From assembly GCA_030697175.1 (NCBI GenBank), contig JAUYQR010000011.1, positions 1-64,000 of the forward strand: 64,000 bases of DNA, written 5' to 3'. The position numbers were made by a program, and so were the translations under genes. Every line of letters starts with the position of its first letter. Position 1 is the stretch's first letter. Below are positions 25,662 to 34,242 of the stretch, piece by piece. This DNA comes from Paracoccaceae bacterium (GTDB lineage: Bacteria; Pseudomonadota; Alphaproteobacteria; Rhodobacterales; Rhodobacteraceae). Below the pieces are notes generated by a model. The model had not been told where the DNA came from. It was given only the letters and a program-made list of their open reading frames with translations, and made no database searches.

Positions 25662-28160
25662 TCAGCCGTCCACACGGATGCGTGCGTTCGTGGGATCGAA
25701 GGGGCTGTCCTCGACAACCACGGCGTCCCACTCCTTCAGCAACATCTTGACCTTCAGCTTCGTTCCGACCTCGGCCAGATCGGGGCGGACGTAGCCCATG
25801 CCGATCTGCTTGCCGAAGGCGACGGAATAGCCGCCGGAGGTGAGGCGGCCGATCTTCTCGCCGTTCAGCAGGAGAGCCTCCTTGCCCCACGGATCGGCAT
25901 CGGCCGGGCCGTCGATCAGGAGGGTGCAGCATTTGGAGCGGATGCCGGTCTGCAGCATCGCGTCCTTGCCCTGGAAATCCTTGGAAAGATCGACGAAGCG
26001 ATCAAGCGCGGCCTCAAGCGGTGTGGCATCGCGGCCAAGTTCGTTGCCGAAGGCGCGGTAGGACTTTTCCTGCCGCAGCCAGTTTTGCGCGCGGGCGCCG
26101 ACGAGCTTCATCCCGTGCTTTTCGCCAGCCGCCAGAAGCTGGTCCCAGAGGTAGCGCTGCATCTCGATCGGGTGGTGGAGTTCCCAGCCAAGTTCGCCCG
26201 TGTAGGCGACGCGGATGGCGTTCACCGGACACATGCCAAGCTCCAGCTTGCGGGCGGAGAGCCAGGGGAAACGCTTGTTGGACAGGACGCTATCGGGATC
26301 GGCGTCCTTGACGATCTCGCGCAGGATCTTGCGGGCGTTGGGGCCGGCAAGGGCAAAGACGCCCCATTGCGTGGTGACATCGTGGATGTCGATATAGCCG
26401 CCGCCACGCCCCATGAAATCTTCCGCGCTCTGGCGCAGGTAGTCGGCGTCATAGGCCGTCCATGCCCCGGCGGAGACGAGGTAGTAGTCGTTCTCGCCGT
26501 TGCGGACGATGGTGTATTCGGTGCGCGTGGTGCCGTGCGGAGTGAGCGCGTAGGTCAGGTTGATGCGGCCGACCTTTGGCAGCGCGTTGCAGGTGAACCA
26601 GTCGAGGAAGGCGGTCGCACCGGGGCCGCGCACGATGTGCTTGGTAAAGGCGGTGGCGTCGATCAGGCCGGCGGTTTCGCGGATGGCCTTCGCCTCGTCC
26701 ACCGCATAGGGCCACCACGCGCCGCGACGGAACGAACGGCTGTCATGGTCGAAAGTTTCGGGGGCGTCTTTCGGGCCGTAGTAGGTGGGGCGTTCCCAGC
26801 CATTCACCTGGCCGAACTGTGCGCCGAGCGCCTTTTGCCGGTCATAGACCGGCGCGGTGCGGAGGGGGCGGCAGGCTTCGCGTTCCTCATCGGGGTGGTG
26901 GAGGATGAAGACGTGGTTGTAGCATTCCTCGTTCTTGCGAGCGGCGTATTCGGTGGTCATCCACGAGCCATACCGCTTGGGGTCAAGCGAGGCCATGTCG
27001 ATCTCGGCCTCGCCTTGGGTCATCAGTTGCGCGAGGTAATAGCCGGTGCCGCCAGCGGCGGTAATGCCGAACGAAAAGCCCTCGGCCAGCCACATGTTGC
27101 GCAGGCCGGGGGCCGGGCCGACGAGCGGGTTGCCATCCGGGGTGTAGCAGATCGGGCCGTTGAAATCGTCTTTCAGACCAACGGTTTCCGAGGATGGCAG
27201 GCGGTGGATCATCGACATGTATTCCGCCTCGATCCGTTCCAGATCGAGCGGGAAGAGGTCGGCGCGGAAGCTTTCCGGCACCTCGTAGGGGAAGCGGGCG
27301 GGGGCGCCGTATTCGTAAGGCCCCAGTATCCAGCCGCCGCGTTCTTCGCGGACATACCATTTGGCATCGGCATCACGCAGGACCGGGTGCTGCGGGTTGG
27401 TCTTGCGCCATTCGACCAGCGCCGGATCGGGTTCGGTGACGATATACTGGTGTTCGACCGGGATCGCGGGGATCTTGATGCCCAGAAGGCGGGCGGTGCG
27501 CTGGGCGTGGTTGCCGGTCGCGGTCACGACATGTTCGGCGGTGATCTCGAACCGGTCATCCGAAGGCACGAGGCGGCCGCCGGTTTCCACCATGCGGGTG
27601 CAGGACACGATCCATTCAGCGCCGGTCCAGCGGTAGCCATCGACCTGCACCTTGCGCTCGAAGGTGCAGCCGAAGGCGCGGGCGCCCTTGGCCATCGCTT
27701 GCGTCACGTCGGCCGGGTTGATGTAGCCGTCTTGCGGATGGTAAAGCGCGCCGACGAGGTCATCGGTGCGCAGCAGCGGCCAGCGGTCCTTCATTTCCTT
27801 CGGGCTAAGGAACTCGTGGTAGACCCCGGCGGTTTCGGCGACGGAAGAATAGAGCATGTATTCGTCCATGCGCTCCTGCCGCTGCGCCATGCGCAGGTTG
27901 CCGACGACGTAGAAGCCGGGGTTCAGGCCGGTTTCGGCCTCCAGCCCCTTGTAGAAATCGACGCTGTATTTGTGGATGTGGGTCGTGGCGTAGGACATGT
28001 TGAACAGGGGCAGAAGGCCCGCTGCATGCCAGGTGGAGCCGGCGGTCAGCTCGTCGCGTTCGACGAGCATGGTGTCCCAGCCCGCCTTGGCGAGGTGATA
28101 GGCGATCCCGGTGCCCACCGCGCCGCCACCGACGACCAATGCTTTGACATGCGTTTTCAT
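25662..28160 (-). CDS. Dimethylglycine/sarcosine dehydrogenase-like FAD-GcvT protein
   Basis: An 832-residue enzyme with an N-terminal DAO-type FAD domain and a C-terminal glycine-cleavage T-protein (folate-binding) domain, the architecture of dimethylglycine and sarcosine dehydrogenases, which oxidise N-methyl groups and pass the one-carbon unit to tetrahydrofolate. VVGGGAVGTGIAYHL (10-23) binds the dinucleotide. GSTWHAAG places His45 where dimethylglycine dehydrogenases carry covalent FAD. The GCV_T part spans roughly 430-800, with YTGELGWELHHP and ARAQNWLRQEKSYRAFGNEL. Glycine betaine catabolism is the likely setting, but no other betaine gene is adjacent. Confidence 0.85.
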   Translation of the reverse strand: MKTHVKALVVGGGAVGTGIAYHLAKAGWDTMLVERDELTAGSTWHAAGLLPLFNMSYATTHIHKYSVDFYKGLEAETGLNPGFYVVGNLRMAQRQERMDEYMLYSSVAETAGVYHEFLSPKEMKDRWPLLRTDDLVGALYHPQDGYINPADVTQAMAKGARAFGCTFERKVQVDGYRWTGAEWIVSCTRMVETGGRLVPSDDRFEITAEHVVTATGNHAQRTARLLGIKIPAIPVEHQYIVTEPDPALVEWRKTNPQHPVLRDADAKWYVREERGGWILGPYEYGAPARFPYEVPESFRADLFPLDLERIEAEYMSMIHRLPSSETVGLKDDFNGPICYTPDGNPLVGPAPGLRNMWLAEGFSFGITAAGGTGYYLAQLMTQGEAEIDMASLDPKRYGSWMTTEYAARKNEECYNHVFILHHPDEEREACRPLRTAPVYDRQKALGAQFGQVNGWERPTYYGPKDAPETFDHDSRSFRRGAWWPYAVDEAKAIRETAGLIDATAFTKHIVRGPGATAFLDWFTCNALPKVGRINLTYALTPHGTTRTEYTIVRNGENDYYLVSAGAWTAYDADYLRQSAEDFMGRGGGYIDIHDVTTQWGVFALAGPNARKILREIVKDADPDSVLSNKRFPWLSARKLELGMCPVNAIRVAYTGELGWELHHPIEMQRYLWDQLLAAGEKHGMKLVGARAQNWLRQEKSYRAFGNELGRDATPLEAALDRFVDLSKDFQGKDAMLQTGIRSKCCTLLIDGPADADPWGKEALLLNGEKIGRLTSGGYSVAFGKQIGMGYVRPDLAEVGTKLKVKMLLKEWDAVVVEDSPFDPTNARIRVDG

Positions 28161-28291
28161 TTGACGGACTCCCGGACAAGCTTTGCCCCTATCTGCCAGA
28201 CGGGCGGCAAACCGGGCAAGTCCACCCGACCTTTGGCGTCAGAAAACGACATGGCGTTGTCTTTGCGCGGCGCGGGGGCGGCGTGGAGGCG

Positions 28292-29320
28292 CTATTCGCC
28301 TTCGGCGGGGGGTGGTGCGACCGAGCAGAACTTGCCGCCCGCCCGTTCGCCGCATCCCGCAGCGGCGGCCTTGCCTTGCAGTTCAAGCCGCCCTTCGCCT
28401 TTCAGAACGCTGGCGTCGCTTGCAGCGTCTTCCTTTTGCGGCGTGTCGCCTTGCGCCTCGGCGGCCCTGGCTTCGGCTTCGGCGGCTTGCAGATCGGCAG
28501 CGCGTTCGGCGGCCTCGGCCGCAGCGCGGGCGGCGCGGTCGGCCTCGAACGCCTCGCGGGTGGCTTGGTCGAGTGCGGAGGCCAGCACGATCACCGGCAC
28601 GTCACCAAGCCCTGCGACCTTGTCGACCACCGAGGCGTTCATCGCCTTGACGTGCAGTGTCTGGAAGAACGGCACCAGATCTTCGTCGCCCATCCGCTGC
28701 GAGGCGAGCACGCGGATCTGGATCTGGGCGCCGACATTGGCGAGGAAATAGCGCGCGCGCATGCCCTTTGGCAGCAAGTCTTCGGTCACATCGAGGCCAC
28801 GCACCGTCATGAACGGGGTGGGTCGGAACATGGCGCCCTGCATTTGCAGGTCGACACGCTGCTGCATCGCCCTGAAACTGGTGAAGATCATGTTCGGGTA
28901 GCGGATCGCCTGAAAGATCACCCGGCGTTCACCGCGCTCGTAGGTCAGTGCCGCCTGATCCAGGCCGGAGCCCGACGCCTCGGTGGCGACTGCGGCGATG
29001 TATTTGGCGGCGGCGTCGGTATCGGCGGACTTTGACTTTGCCAGGAACGGTTCGGTGTCTTCGGGCACGGTGGGGCGCACGGTCCAGCCTTCGGGGGCTG
29101 CGGGCAGCATCTGGGCAAGCTCGGTGGGCAGGCCCGAGGCGGAGGAGGCGCTGGAGCCGATGCCGGTCAGCCGTTCGGCAAAGCCGCCGAGGTATTCGCC
29201 GACGGTCAGACCTTGACCGTCAGCAGCACCCGCGTTGCGTTTGGCCGAGGTGAAATCGACGAACAGAAATCCGCCGATGCCAAGGGTCGCCATGCAGAGA
29301 AAGCCGATCAAGCGAAGCAC
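28292..29320 (-). CDS. Hypothetical membrane-anchored protein
   Basis: A 342-residue protein not assigned to a family. It starts with a single N-terminal hydrophobic segment (VLRLIGFLCMATLGIGGFLF), so it is probably anchored in the inner membrane with a periplasmic body. The body contains WTVRPTVPEDTEPFL and many charged residues. The last 90 residues are an Ala/Glu-rich, likely helical stretch followed by a Gly/Pro tail. A GTG start at 29320 is chosen because AAAAGGTG lies upstream; the frame is open to 29458 but that part is basic and unlike a leader. Function unknown. Confidence 0.6.
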   Translation of the reverse strand: MLRLIGFLCMATLGIGGFLFVDFTSAKRNAGAADGQGLTVGEYLGGFAERLTGIGSSASSASGLPTELAQMLPAAPEGWTVRPTVPEDTEPFLAKSKSADTDAAAKYIAAVATEASGSGLDQAALTYERGERRVIFQAIRYPNMIFTSFRAMQQRVDLQMQGAMFRPTPFMTVRGLDVTEDLLPKGMRARYFLANVGAQIQIRVLASQRMGDEDLVPFFQTLHVKAMNASVVDKVAGLGDVPVIVLASALDQATREAFEADRAARAAAEAAERAADLQAAEAEARAAEAQGDTPQKEDAASDASVLKGEGRLELQGKAAAAGCGERAGGKFCSVAPPPAEGE

Positions 29321-29420
29321 GGGATGCGCACCTTTTGTTGCTGTGACCCGCCGTCTAGCGACAGATTCGGGCAACCTTCGGGCAACGCTCGGACAATTTC
29401 CCGATTGATGCGCTTTTGTC

Positions 29421-30209
29421 TCAGCCCCGCATCCGGCCAAGGCTGGCGCTGGCGGCAAACAGGACAGCGGCGGCGACGATGATCGACGGGCCGGCGGGGG
29501 TGTCTTGCCAGAGCGACAGCGCCAGACCCGCCATGGCCGCCGCAGCGCCGATGAGGGTGGCCATCAGGGCCATCGCTTCGGGGTTGCGGGCAAGGCCGCG
29601 GGCGGCGGCGGCGGGGATGATGAGGAGCGCGGCAATCAGCAGCGCGCCGACCACCTTGAGCGACACGGCGACAACGACGGCAAGCGCGAGGACCAGCACC
29701 ATGCGTTCCCGCTGCGGGCGGATGCCGGCGGCGTGGGCGAGGTCTTCGCTGAGGGTGGCGGTCAGAAGCCGCTGCCAGCGCCAGGCGATCAGCGCGGCGA
29801 CAGCCAGCGCGCCGCCCCAGACGAGCATGAGGTCGGCGCGGCTGACGGCGAGGATGTCGCCAAACAGGTAGGCGGACAGGTCGGTGCGCACACCGGGAAA
29901 GAAGCTGACGGCCACAAGGCCGAAGGCCAGCGCGGAATGGGCAAGCACGCCCAGCGTGGTGTCCATCGCCCAGCCGCGCGCGGCGAGGGTGGCGACGGTG
30001 ACCGCCATCGCAAGCGCCACGACGAGGGTGCCGGCGACGATGGGCAGGTCAGTCGCGAGGGCCAGGGCCACGCCAAGGATCGCGGCATGGGCGGTGGCAT
30101 CGCCGAAATAGGCCATCCGGCGCCAGACGACGAAGGCGCCAAGGGGACCGGTGGCGAGCGACAGGCCAACCCCGGCGAGGCCGGCACGGACGAGGAAATC
30201 GTCAAGCAT
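29421..30209 (-). CDS. znuB: Zinc ABC transporter permease ZnuB
   Basis: Inner-membrane permease for high-affinity zinc import, 262 residues with seven or eight hydrophobic segments of the ABC-3 family. VWRRMAYFGDATAHAAILG near residue 30-48 and LSAYLFGDILAV are standard. The ATG at 30209 lies inside the end of znuC (8-base overlap); an ATG two codons earlier at 30215 is also possible. It is the last gene of zur-znuC-znuB. Confidence 0.93.
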   Translation of the reverse strand: MLDDFLVRAGLAGVGLSLATGPLGAFVVWRRMAYFGDATAHAAILGVALALATDLPIVAGTLVVALAMAVTVATLAARGWAMDTTLGVLAHSALAFGLVAVSFFPGVRTDLSAYLFGDILAVSRADLMLVWGGALAVAALIAWRWQRLLTATLSEDLAHAAGIRPQRERMVLVLALAVVVAVSLKVVGALLIAALLIIPAAAARGLARNPEAMALMATLIGAAAAMAGLALSLWQDTPAGPSIIVAAAVLFAASASLGRMRG

Positions 30210-30990
30210 GGTCATGCTCGTGGCGGTCGTGGTCGTGGCGGTCGTGGGCGTGGTGGTCGCGGGCGTGGTGGTCGCGGGCGTGGTCGTGGTCGTGGTCGTG
30301 GTCGTGCTGGTAAAGCGCCAGCGCGCCTTGGGTGCCAAGCCCGAAAAGCGCGCGGTATTCCGGAGCGCTGGATACGACACGCGGCGTGCCTTCGCAGCAG
30401 ATGTGGCCGTTGAGGCAGATCACCCGGTCGCTGGCGGCCATCACCACATGCAGGTCGTGGCTGACCATCAGGACGGCGGCGCCGGTATCCTGCCGAACGG
30501 CCTCGATCAAACGGTAAAAGCCTGCCTCGCCGGGTTGGTCGAGGCCTTGGGTCGGCTCGTCCAGCACCAGAAGCTGCGGGTTGGCCAGAAGCGCGCGGGC
30601 CAGAAGCGCGCGCTGCATCTGGCCGCCGGACAGATCGGTCATCTGCCGTGCGCCAAAGCCGGTCATGCCGACGCGGTCGAGCGCGGTTTCGGCGGCGGCG
30701 TCGGCCACCCGGACGGGAAGCGACAGGAAGCGGCGCACGGTCAGGGGCATCGAACGGTCGATGTGCAGGCGCTGCGGGACGTAGCCGAGGCGCAGGCCAT
30801 CGGCCCGCGTGACGCGGCCTTCGGCCACCGGGACGATACCCAGAAGCGCGCGGAGAAGGGTGGATTTGCCCGACCCGTTCGGTCCGAGAATCGTCACGAT
30901 CTCGCCGGGGGCAATCGACAGCGTCACGTCATGCAGCACCTCGGTTTCGCCGTAGCGGACGCAGATGTGGTCGGCGGCGATCAGGCTCAT
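30202..30990 (-). CDS. znuC: Zinc ABC transporter ATP-binding protein ZnuC with His-rich tail
   Basis: ATPase of the zinc importer, 262 residues. Walker A GPNGSGKST, the signature LSGGQMQR and Walker B LLVLDEPTQGLD are intact. The last 35 residues contain 15 histidines in HD, DH and RDHH repeats. Many zinc transporters have His-rich loops, but usually in ZnuA or membrane proteins; here the tail is on the cytoplasmic ATPase and could buffer or sense incoming zinc (inference). The tail is encoded by a GTGGTC-type DNA repeat. The start overlaps the zur stop by ATGA. Confidence 0.93.
   Translation of the reverse strand: MSLIAADHICVRYGETEVLHDVTLSIAPGEIVTILGPNGSGKSTLLRALLGIVPVAEGRVTRADGLRLGYVPQRLHIDRSMPLTVRRFLSLPVRVADAAAETALDRVGMTGFGARQMTDLSGGQMQRALLARALLANPQLLVLDEPTQGLDQPGEAGFYRLIEAVRQDTGAAVLMVSHDLHVVMAASDRVICLNGHICCEGTPRVVSSAPEYRALFGLGTQGALALYQHDHDHDHDHARDHHARDHHAHDRHDHDRHEHDHA
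30205..30309. repeat. GTGGTC/GTCGTG microsatellite-like repeat encoding the ZnuC tail
   Basis: About 105 bases consist of near-identical GTGGTC, GTCGTG and GGGCGTGGTG units. On the minus strand they encode the His-Asp-rich end of ZnuC. Such a tract can expand or shrink by slippage, changing tail length in 6- or 15-base (in-frame) steps. Confidence 0.75.
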
Positions 30991-31481
30991 GCGGCCACCC
31001 GGCAGGCGGGACAGAGGCCGATCGCCTCGACGGTGGAGCCTTCGATGGCAAAGCCAAGGCCTTTGGCCGCCACATCCAGCGCCTTGCGCACCGGCGCGGC
31101 CTCGGCCTCGGCCACGGTGGAGCAGGTGCGGCAGATCAGGAACACCGGCTGGTGCGCCTCGCCGGGGTGCATGCAGGCGGTGAACGCGTTGAGGCGCTGG
31201 ATGCGGTGGGCAAGACCTTGATCGACAAGGAAATCCAGCGCGCGGTAGACCACGGGCGGCTGGTTGCCGAAGCCTTCGGCGGCAAGCCGGTTCAGCACGT
31301 CATAGGCACCAAGCGCGCGGTGTTCCTCCAGCAAGATCTCCAGCACGCGGCGGCGCACCGGGGTCATCCGCGCACCAGCCTCGGCGCAGATCGCTTCGGC
31401 TCGCGTCAGGGCACCCGTCGCGCAATGGGTGTGGTCGTGATGCGCAAAGGCCAGATCGGCGTTGGGTTCGGGGGTCGGCAT
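30987..31481 (-). CDS. zur: Fur family zinc uptake regulator Zur
   Basis: A 164-residue zinc-dependent repressor. It has the winged helix (MTPVRRRVLEILLEEHRALGAYDVLNRL) and a dimer/metal domain with VYRALDFLVDQGLAHRI and the two structural-zinc pairs CRTC and CPAC. An N-terminal His-rich stretch (FAHHDHTHC) is extra to the core fold. It is divergent from znuA across 99 bases holding a Zur-box-like palindrome and leads the zur-znuC-znuB operon, so it should repress its own operon and znuA when zinc is sufficient. Confidence 0.93.
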   Translation of the reverse strand: MPTPEPNADLAFAHHDHTHCATGALTRAEAICAEAGARMTPVRRRVLEILLEEHRALGAYDVLNRLAAEGFGNQPPVVYRALDFLVDQGLAHRIQRLNAFTACMHPGEAHQPVFLICRTCSTVAEAEAAPVRKALDVAAKGLGFAIEGSTVEAIGLCPACRVAA

Positions 31482-31496
31482 TTTCGCGCCTTGACT

Positions 31497-31511
31497 TGTT
31501 ATGATATTACA
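31497..31511. promoter_or_regulatory. Zur-box-like palindrome
   Basis: TGTTAT-GAT-ATTACA is an imperfect palindrome (one mismatched pair) in the A+T-rich part of the zur/znuA divergent region. It resembles the TGTTATNNNATAACA-type sites of alphaproteobacterial Zur and lies 16 bases before the zur start and 70 before znuA. Confidence 0.65.
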
Positions 31512-31513
31512 TT

Positions 31514-31558
31514 CAATAGCCGATCTGGCAATAGCCGATCCGGCAATAGACGATCCGG
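31514..31558 (+). repeat. Three tandem 15-base repeats in the zur-znuA intergenic region
   Basis: CAATAGCCGATCYGG-type units occur head to tail at 31514-31528, 31529-31543 and 31544-31558, each differing from the next by one base. They are non-coding, begin three bases after the Zur-box-like palindrome and fill the znuA leader. Confidence 0.85.
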
Positions 31559-31580
31559 AAGCAAAGGGAAAGCCCAAGTC

Positions 31581-32510
31581 ATGCGTTATATCATTACGGC
31601 CCTGATGGCCAGCACCGCCCTGCCCGCACTGGCCGAAGTACCAGGCGTGGTGACCGACATTCCGCCCGTCCATGCGCTGGTTTCGCAGGTGATGGGCGAT
31701 CTTGGCAGCCCGGTGCTGCTGCTGGCGAAAGGGGCGGACGAGCACGATTTCCAGTTGCGCCCAAGTCAGGCGGGGGAGGTGGCGGATGCGGCACTGGTGG
31801 TCTGGATCGGGCCGGAATTGACGCCGTGGCTGGAGACGGCACTGAAGAACCGGCCCGAGGGAGCCGCCGCGCTGGCGCTCCTGGATGCGGAGGGGACGGA
31901 GAAGATCGGGTATGGCAAGGCGGAGGGCGACGATCACGCGGGCGAAACGGCGGAAGACCATGCCGGCCATGCCGATGAGCATGACCACGGCGCCTATGAC
32001 CCGCACGCATGGCTGGACCCGGACAATGCGAAGGTCTGGCTTGGGCTGATCGCGGCGGAGCTTGCGCGGATCGACCCTGACAATGCGGCGATCTATGCGG
32101 CCAATGCGGCCACGGCGACGGCAGGGATCAAGGCGCTGGATGCGGACCTGAGCGCACGGCTTGCGCCGATGAAGGACCGCGCCTTCGTGACCTTTCACGA
32201 CGCCTATGGCTATTTTACCGCCCACTACGGGCTTGCGAGCGCTGGCAGCATTGCCCTTGGCGATGCGGCTGACCCCGGCGCGGCGCGGCTGAGCGAGATC
32301 CGCGCGACGCTGGAGGCCGGGTCGGTCGCGTGCATCTTCCCCGAGGTCCAGCATGACCCGGCGCTGGTGGTGCAGGTGGCCGACGGCACGGGCGCGGTGA
32401 TCGGGGGCGCGCTTGACCCGGTCGGGTCGTCGCTGGAACCGGGGGCCGGAGCCTATGCCGCGCTGTTGACCGGGATTGCCGAGACGCTCGTCGCCTGCAC
32501 GGCGCCCTGA
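31581..32510 (+). CDS. znuA: Zinc ABC transporter substrate-binding protein ZnuA
   Basis: Periplasmic zinc receptor, 309 residues. A signal peptide spans residues 1-18 (ending LPALA-EV). The zinc ligands of the family are recognisable: ADEHDFQ (His), the His-rich flexible loop GDDHAGETAEDHAGHADEHD, YDPHAWLDP (His) and TFHDAYGYF (His). The RBS is AAAGGGAAAG. It is divergent from zur-znuCB under the shared Zur-box-like site and stops seven bases before the convergent adenosine kinase. Confidence 0.94.
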   Translation: MRYIITALMASTALPALAEVPGVVTDIPPVHALVSQVMGDLGSPVLLLAKGADEHDFQLRPSQAGEVADAALVVWIGPELTPWLETALKNRPEGAAALALLDAEGTEKIGYGKAEGDDHAGETAEDHAGHADEHDHGAYDPHAWLDPDNAKVWLGLIAAELARIDPDNAAIYAANAATATAGIKALDADLSARLAPMKDRAFVTFHDAYGYFTAHYGLASAGSIALGDAADPGAARLSEIRATLEAGSVACIFPEVQHDPALVVQVADGTGAVIGGALDPVGSSLEPGAGAYAALLTGIAETLVACTAP

Positions 32511-32517
32511 GCGGGCG

Positions 32518-33501
32518 TCAGACCAGGCCTTCCTTGCGGAAAAGCGCCTTCAGGTCGGCCTCGGGGCGCGCGCCGAAATGGCTGATGACCTCGGCGGCGG
32601 CGACGCAGCCCATGCGTCCCGAGGTGGCGAGGCTTTGCCCGGTGGCCATGCCGTAAAGGAACCCGGCAGCGAACTGGTCGCCTGCTCCGGTGGCATCCAC
32701 GGGAACCACGCGGCGGACGGGAACCACGACCTGTTCGTCGCCGCGCACCACGATCACGTCATGCCCCGACCGGGTGCAGACCACGAGGCCCGCGTCGGCG
32801 GCGGCCTGTTCGAGGGCTGCGGACAGGTCGGTCTGATAGAGCGAGGCCCATTCGTGTTCGTTGCCGATCACATAGTCGAGCGATTTGACCAGACGGCGGA
32901 AATCGTCACGGTGCCGGTCGACGCAGAACGGGTCGGACAGCGCGATGCCCGCCTTGCCGCCCTTGGCGTGGCACAGGTCGACCGCACGTTCAAAGGCCTG
33001 TTTGCCCTTGGGCTTGTCGTAGAGGTAGCCTTCGAGAAACAGGATCTCGGCGCTGCCCGCAACGCTGTCGGAAACGTCGTCGGGACCAAGTTCCGAGGAA
33101 ATCCCGAGGTAGGTGTTCATCGACCGCTCGCCATCGGGGCACACGAAGATCATCGAGCGCGAGGTCGGAAGCTCGCCACCGGGCACGGGTGGGTTGACGA
33201 AATCGGTGCCTTCGTCGGCCATGGTGCGGGCGTAGAATTTCCCCAGCGCATCGTCGTGGACGCGCCCGATGAAGGCGGTGGTGAGGCCGAGGTTGCCAAG
33301 TCCCGCGAGCGTGTTCGCCACCGACCCGCCGGGAGCCTGCTGGCGGTTGGTCATCGCGCCATACAGAAGCTCGCCGCGTTCGCGTTCCACAAGCTGCATG
33401 ATGCCCTTCTGGATGCCCATCAGGTCCAGAAAGCTGTCATCGGCGGTGGAGAACACATCCACGATTGCATTGCCGATGCCGACGACCTGATAGGTTTTCA
33501 T
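32518..33501 (-). CDS. Adenosine kinase / PfkB family carbohydrate kinase
   Basis: A 327-residue ribokinase-fold enzyme predicted to phosphorylate adenosine to AMP (purine salvage). Motifs: the GIGNAIVDV N-terminus, PGGSVANTLAGLGNLG (residues about 51-66, nucleoside binding) and the C-terminal VDATGAGDQFAAGFLYG, with the catalytic Asp and anion hole. Alphaproteobacterial adenosine kinases of this type are experimentally known; sugar kinases share the fold, so the substrate is probable rather than certain. Its ATG overlaps the nth stop (ATGA). Confidence 0.85.
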   Translation of the reverse strand: MKTYQVVGIGNAIVDVFSTADDSFLDLMGIQKGIMQLVERERGELLYGAMTNRQQAPGGSVANTLAGLGNLGLTTAFIGRVHDDALGKFYARTMADEGTDFVNPPVPGGELPTSRSMIFVCPDGERSMNTYLGISSELGPDDVSDSVAGSAEILFLEGYLYDKPKGKQAFERAVDLCHAKGGKAGIALSDPFCVDRHRDDFRRLVKSLDYVIGNEHEWASLYQTDLSAALEQAAADAGLVVCTRSGHDVIVVRGDEQVVVPVRRVVPVDATGAGDQFAAGFLYGMATGQSLATSGRMGCVAAAEVISHFGARPEADLKALFRKEGLV

Positions 33502-34142
33502 GCAGTCTTTTCCTCGTATAGGCACCATTCCCGGATCGGGCAGATGCCGCATTTGGGTGTGCGCGCGACGCAGATATACCGCCCGTGCAGGATGAGCCAG
33601 TGGTGAGCGTGGCGCTGGAATTCGACCGGCACGTTGTCTTCGATGGCGCGTTCGACGGCCAGCTCGTCCCGACCGGGGCAGATGCCGGTGCGGTTGCCGA
33701 CGCGGAAGATGTGGGTATCCACCGCCTGCGCCGGATAGCCGTGCCACATGTTGAGAACCACGTTCGCCGTCTTGCGCCCGACGCCGGGCAGGGACTGCAG
33801 GGCGGCGCGCGAGGTGGGGACCTGACCGTGATACACGTCGATCAGGATGCGGCTGAGTTTGATGACATTCCTGGCCTTGTTGCGGAAAAGGCCGATGGTC
33901 TTGATCATCTCGGTCAGGCGTTCTTCGCCCAGGGCGAGCATCTTTTCCGGGGTGTCTGCGATCTGGAAAAGCGCGCGGGTTGCCTTGTTCACGCCGACAT
34001 CGGTGGCTTGGGCCGACAGGGCGACCGCGACAAGAAGGGTGAAATCGTTGACGTGTTCAAGTTCGCCCTTCGGCTCCGGCTCCAGGTCCTGGAAGCGGGT
34101 GAAGATCGCCCGCATCGCGGCGTAGGGAAGCTGCTTGGCCAT
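33498..34142 (-). CDS. nth: Endonuclease III
   Basis: A 214-residue base-excision DNA glycosylase/AP lyase for oxidised pyrimidines. It has the helix-hairpin-helix LPGVGRKTANVVLN with the catalytic Lys, the catalytic Asp in VDTHIFRVGNR, and the C-terminal [4Fe-4S] ligands in CGICPIREWC with an earlier Cys (ICVARTPKC). The start at 34142 gives the usual length; an ATG at 34208 would add 22 residues. It is divergent from the AraC-OGT gene and coupled to adenosine kinase. Confidence 0.94.
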   Translation of the reverse strand: MAKQLPYAAMRAIFTRFQDLEPEPKGELEHVNDFTLLVAVALSAQATDVGVNKATRALFQIADTPEKMLALGEERLTEMIKTIGLFRNKARNVIKLSRILIDVYHGQVPTSRAALQSLPGVGRKTANVVLNMWHGYPAQAVDTHIFRVGNRTGICPGRDELAVERAIEDNVPVEFQRHAHHWLILHGRYICVARTPKCGICPIREWCLYEEKTA

Positions 34143-34242
34143 GGCTTCTTCTGCCAGCCGAACCGGATCTGCGCAAGGATGCGCAACATCCGGGTCGCGG
34201 GGCGGCATGGTGTTGCGTAATGTGCTGGCCAAGGAGACCGCC

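Noticed and set aside
26085-28751. Plus-strand open frame of 888 codons
   Set aside because: It lies opposite the dimethylglycine dehydrogenase-like gene, which carries FAD and GcvT motifs.
30205-30309. Short regular repeats that could suggest a CRISPR array
   Set aside because: Units are 5-15 bases without unique spacers, and they encode the His-rich end of ZnuC.
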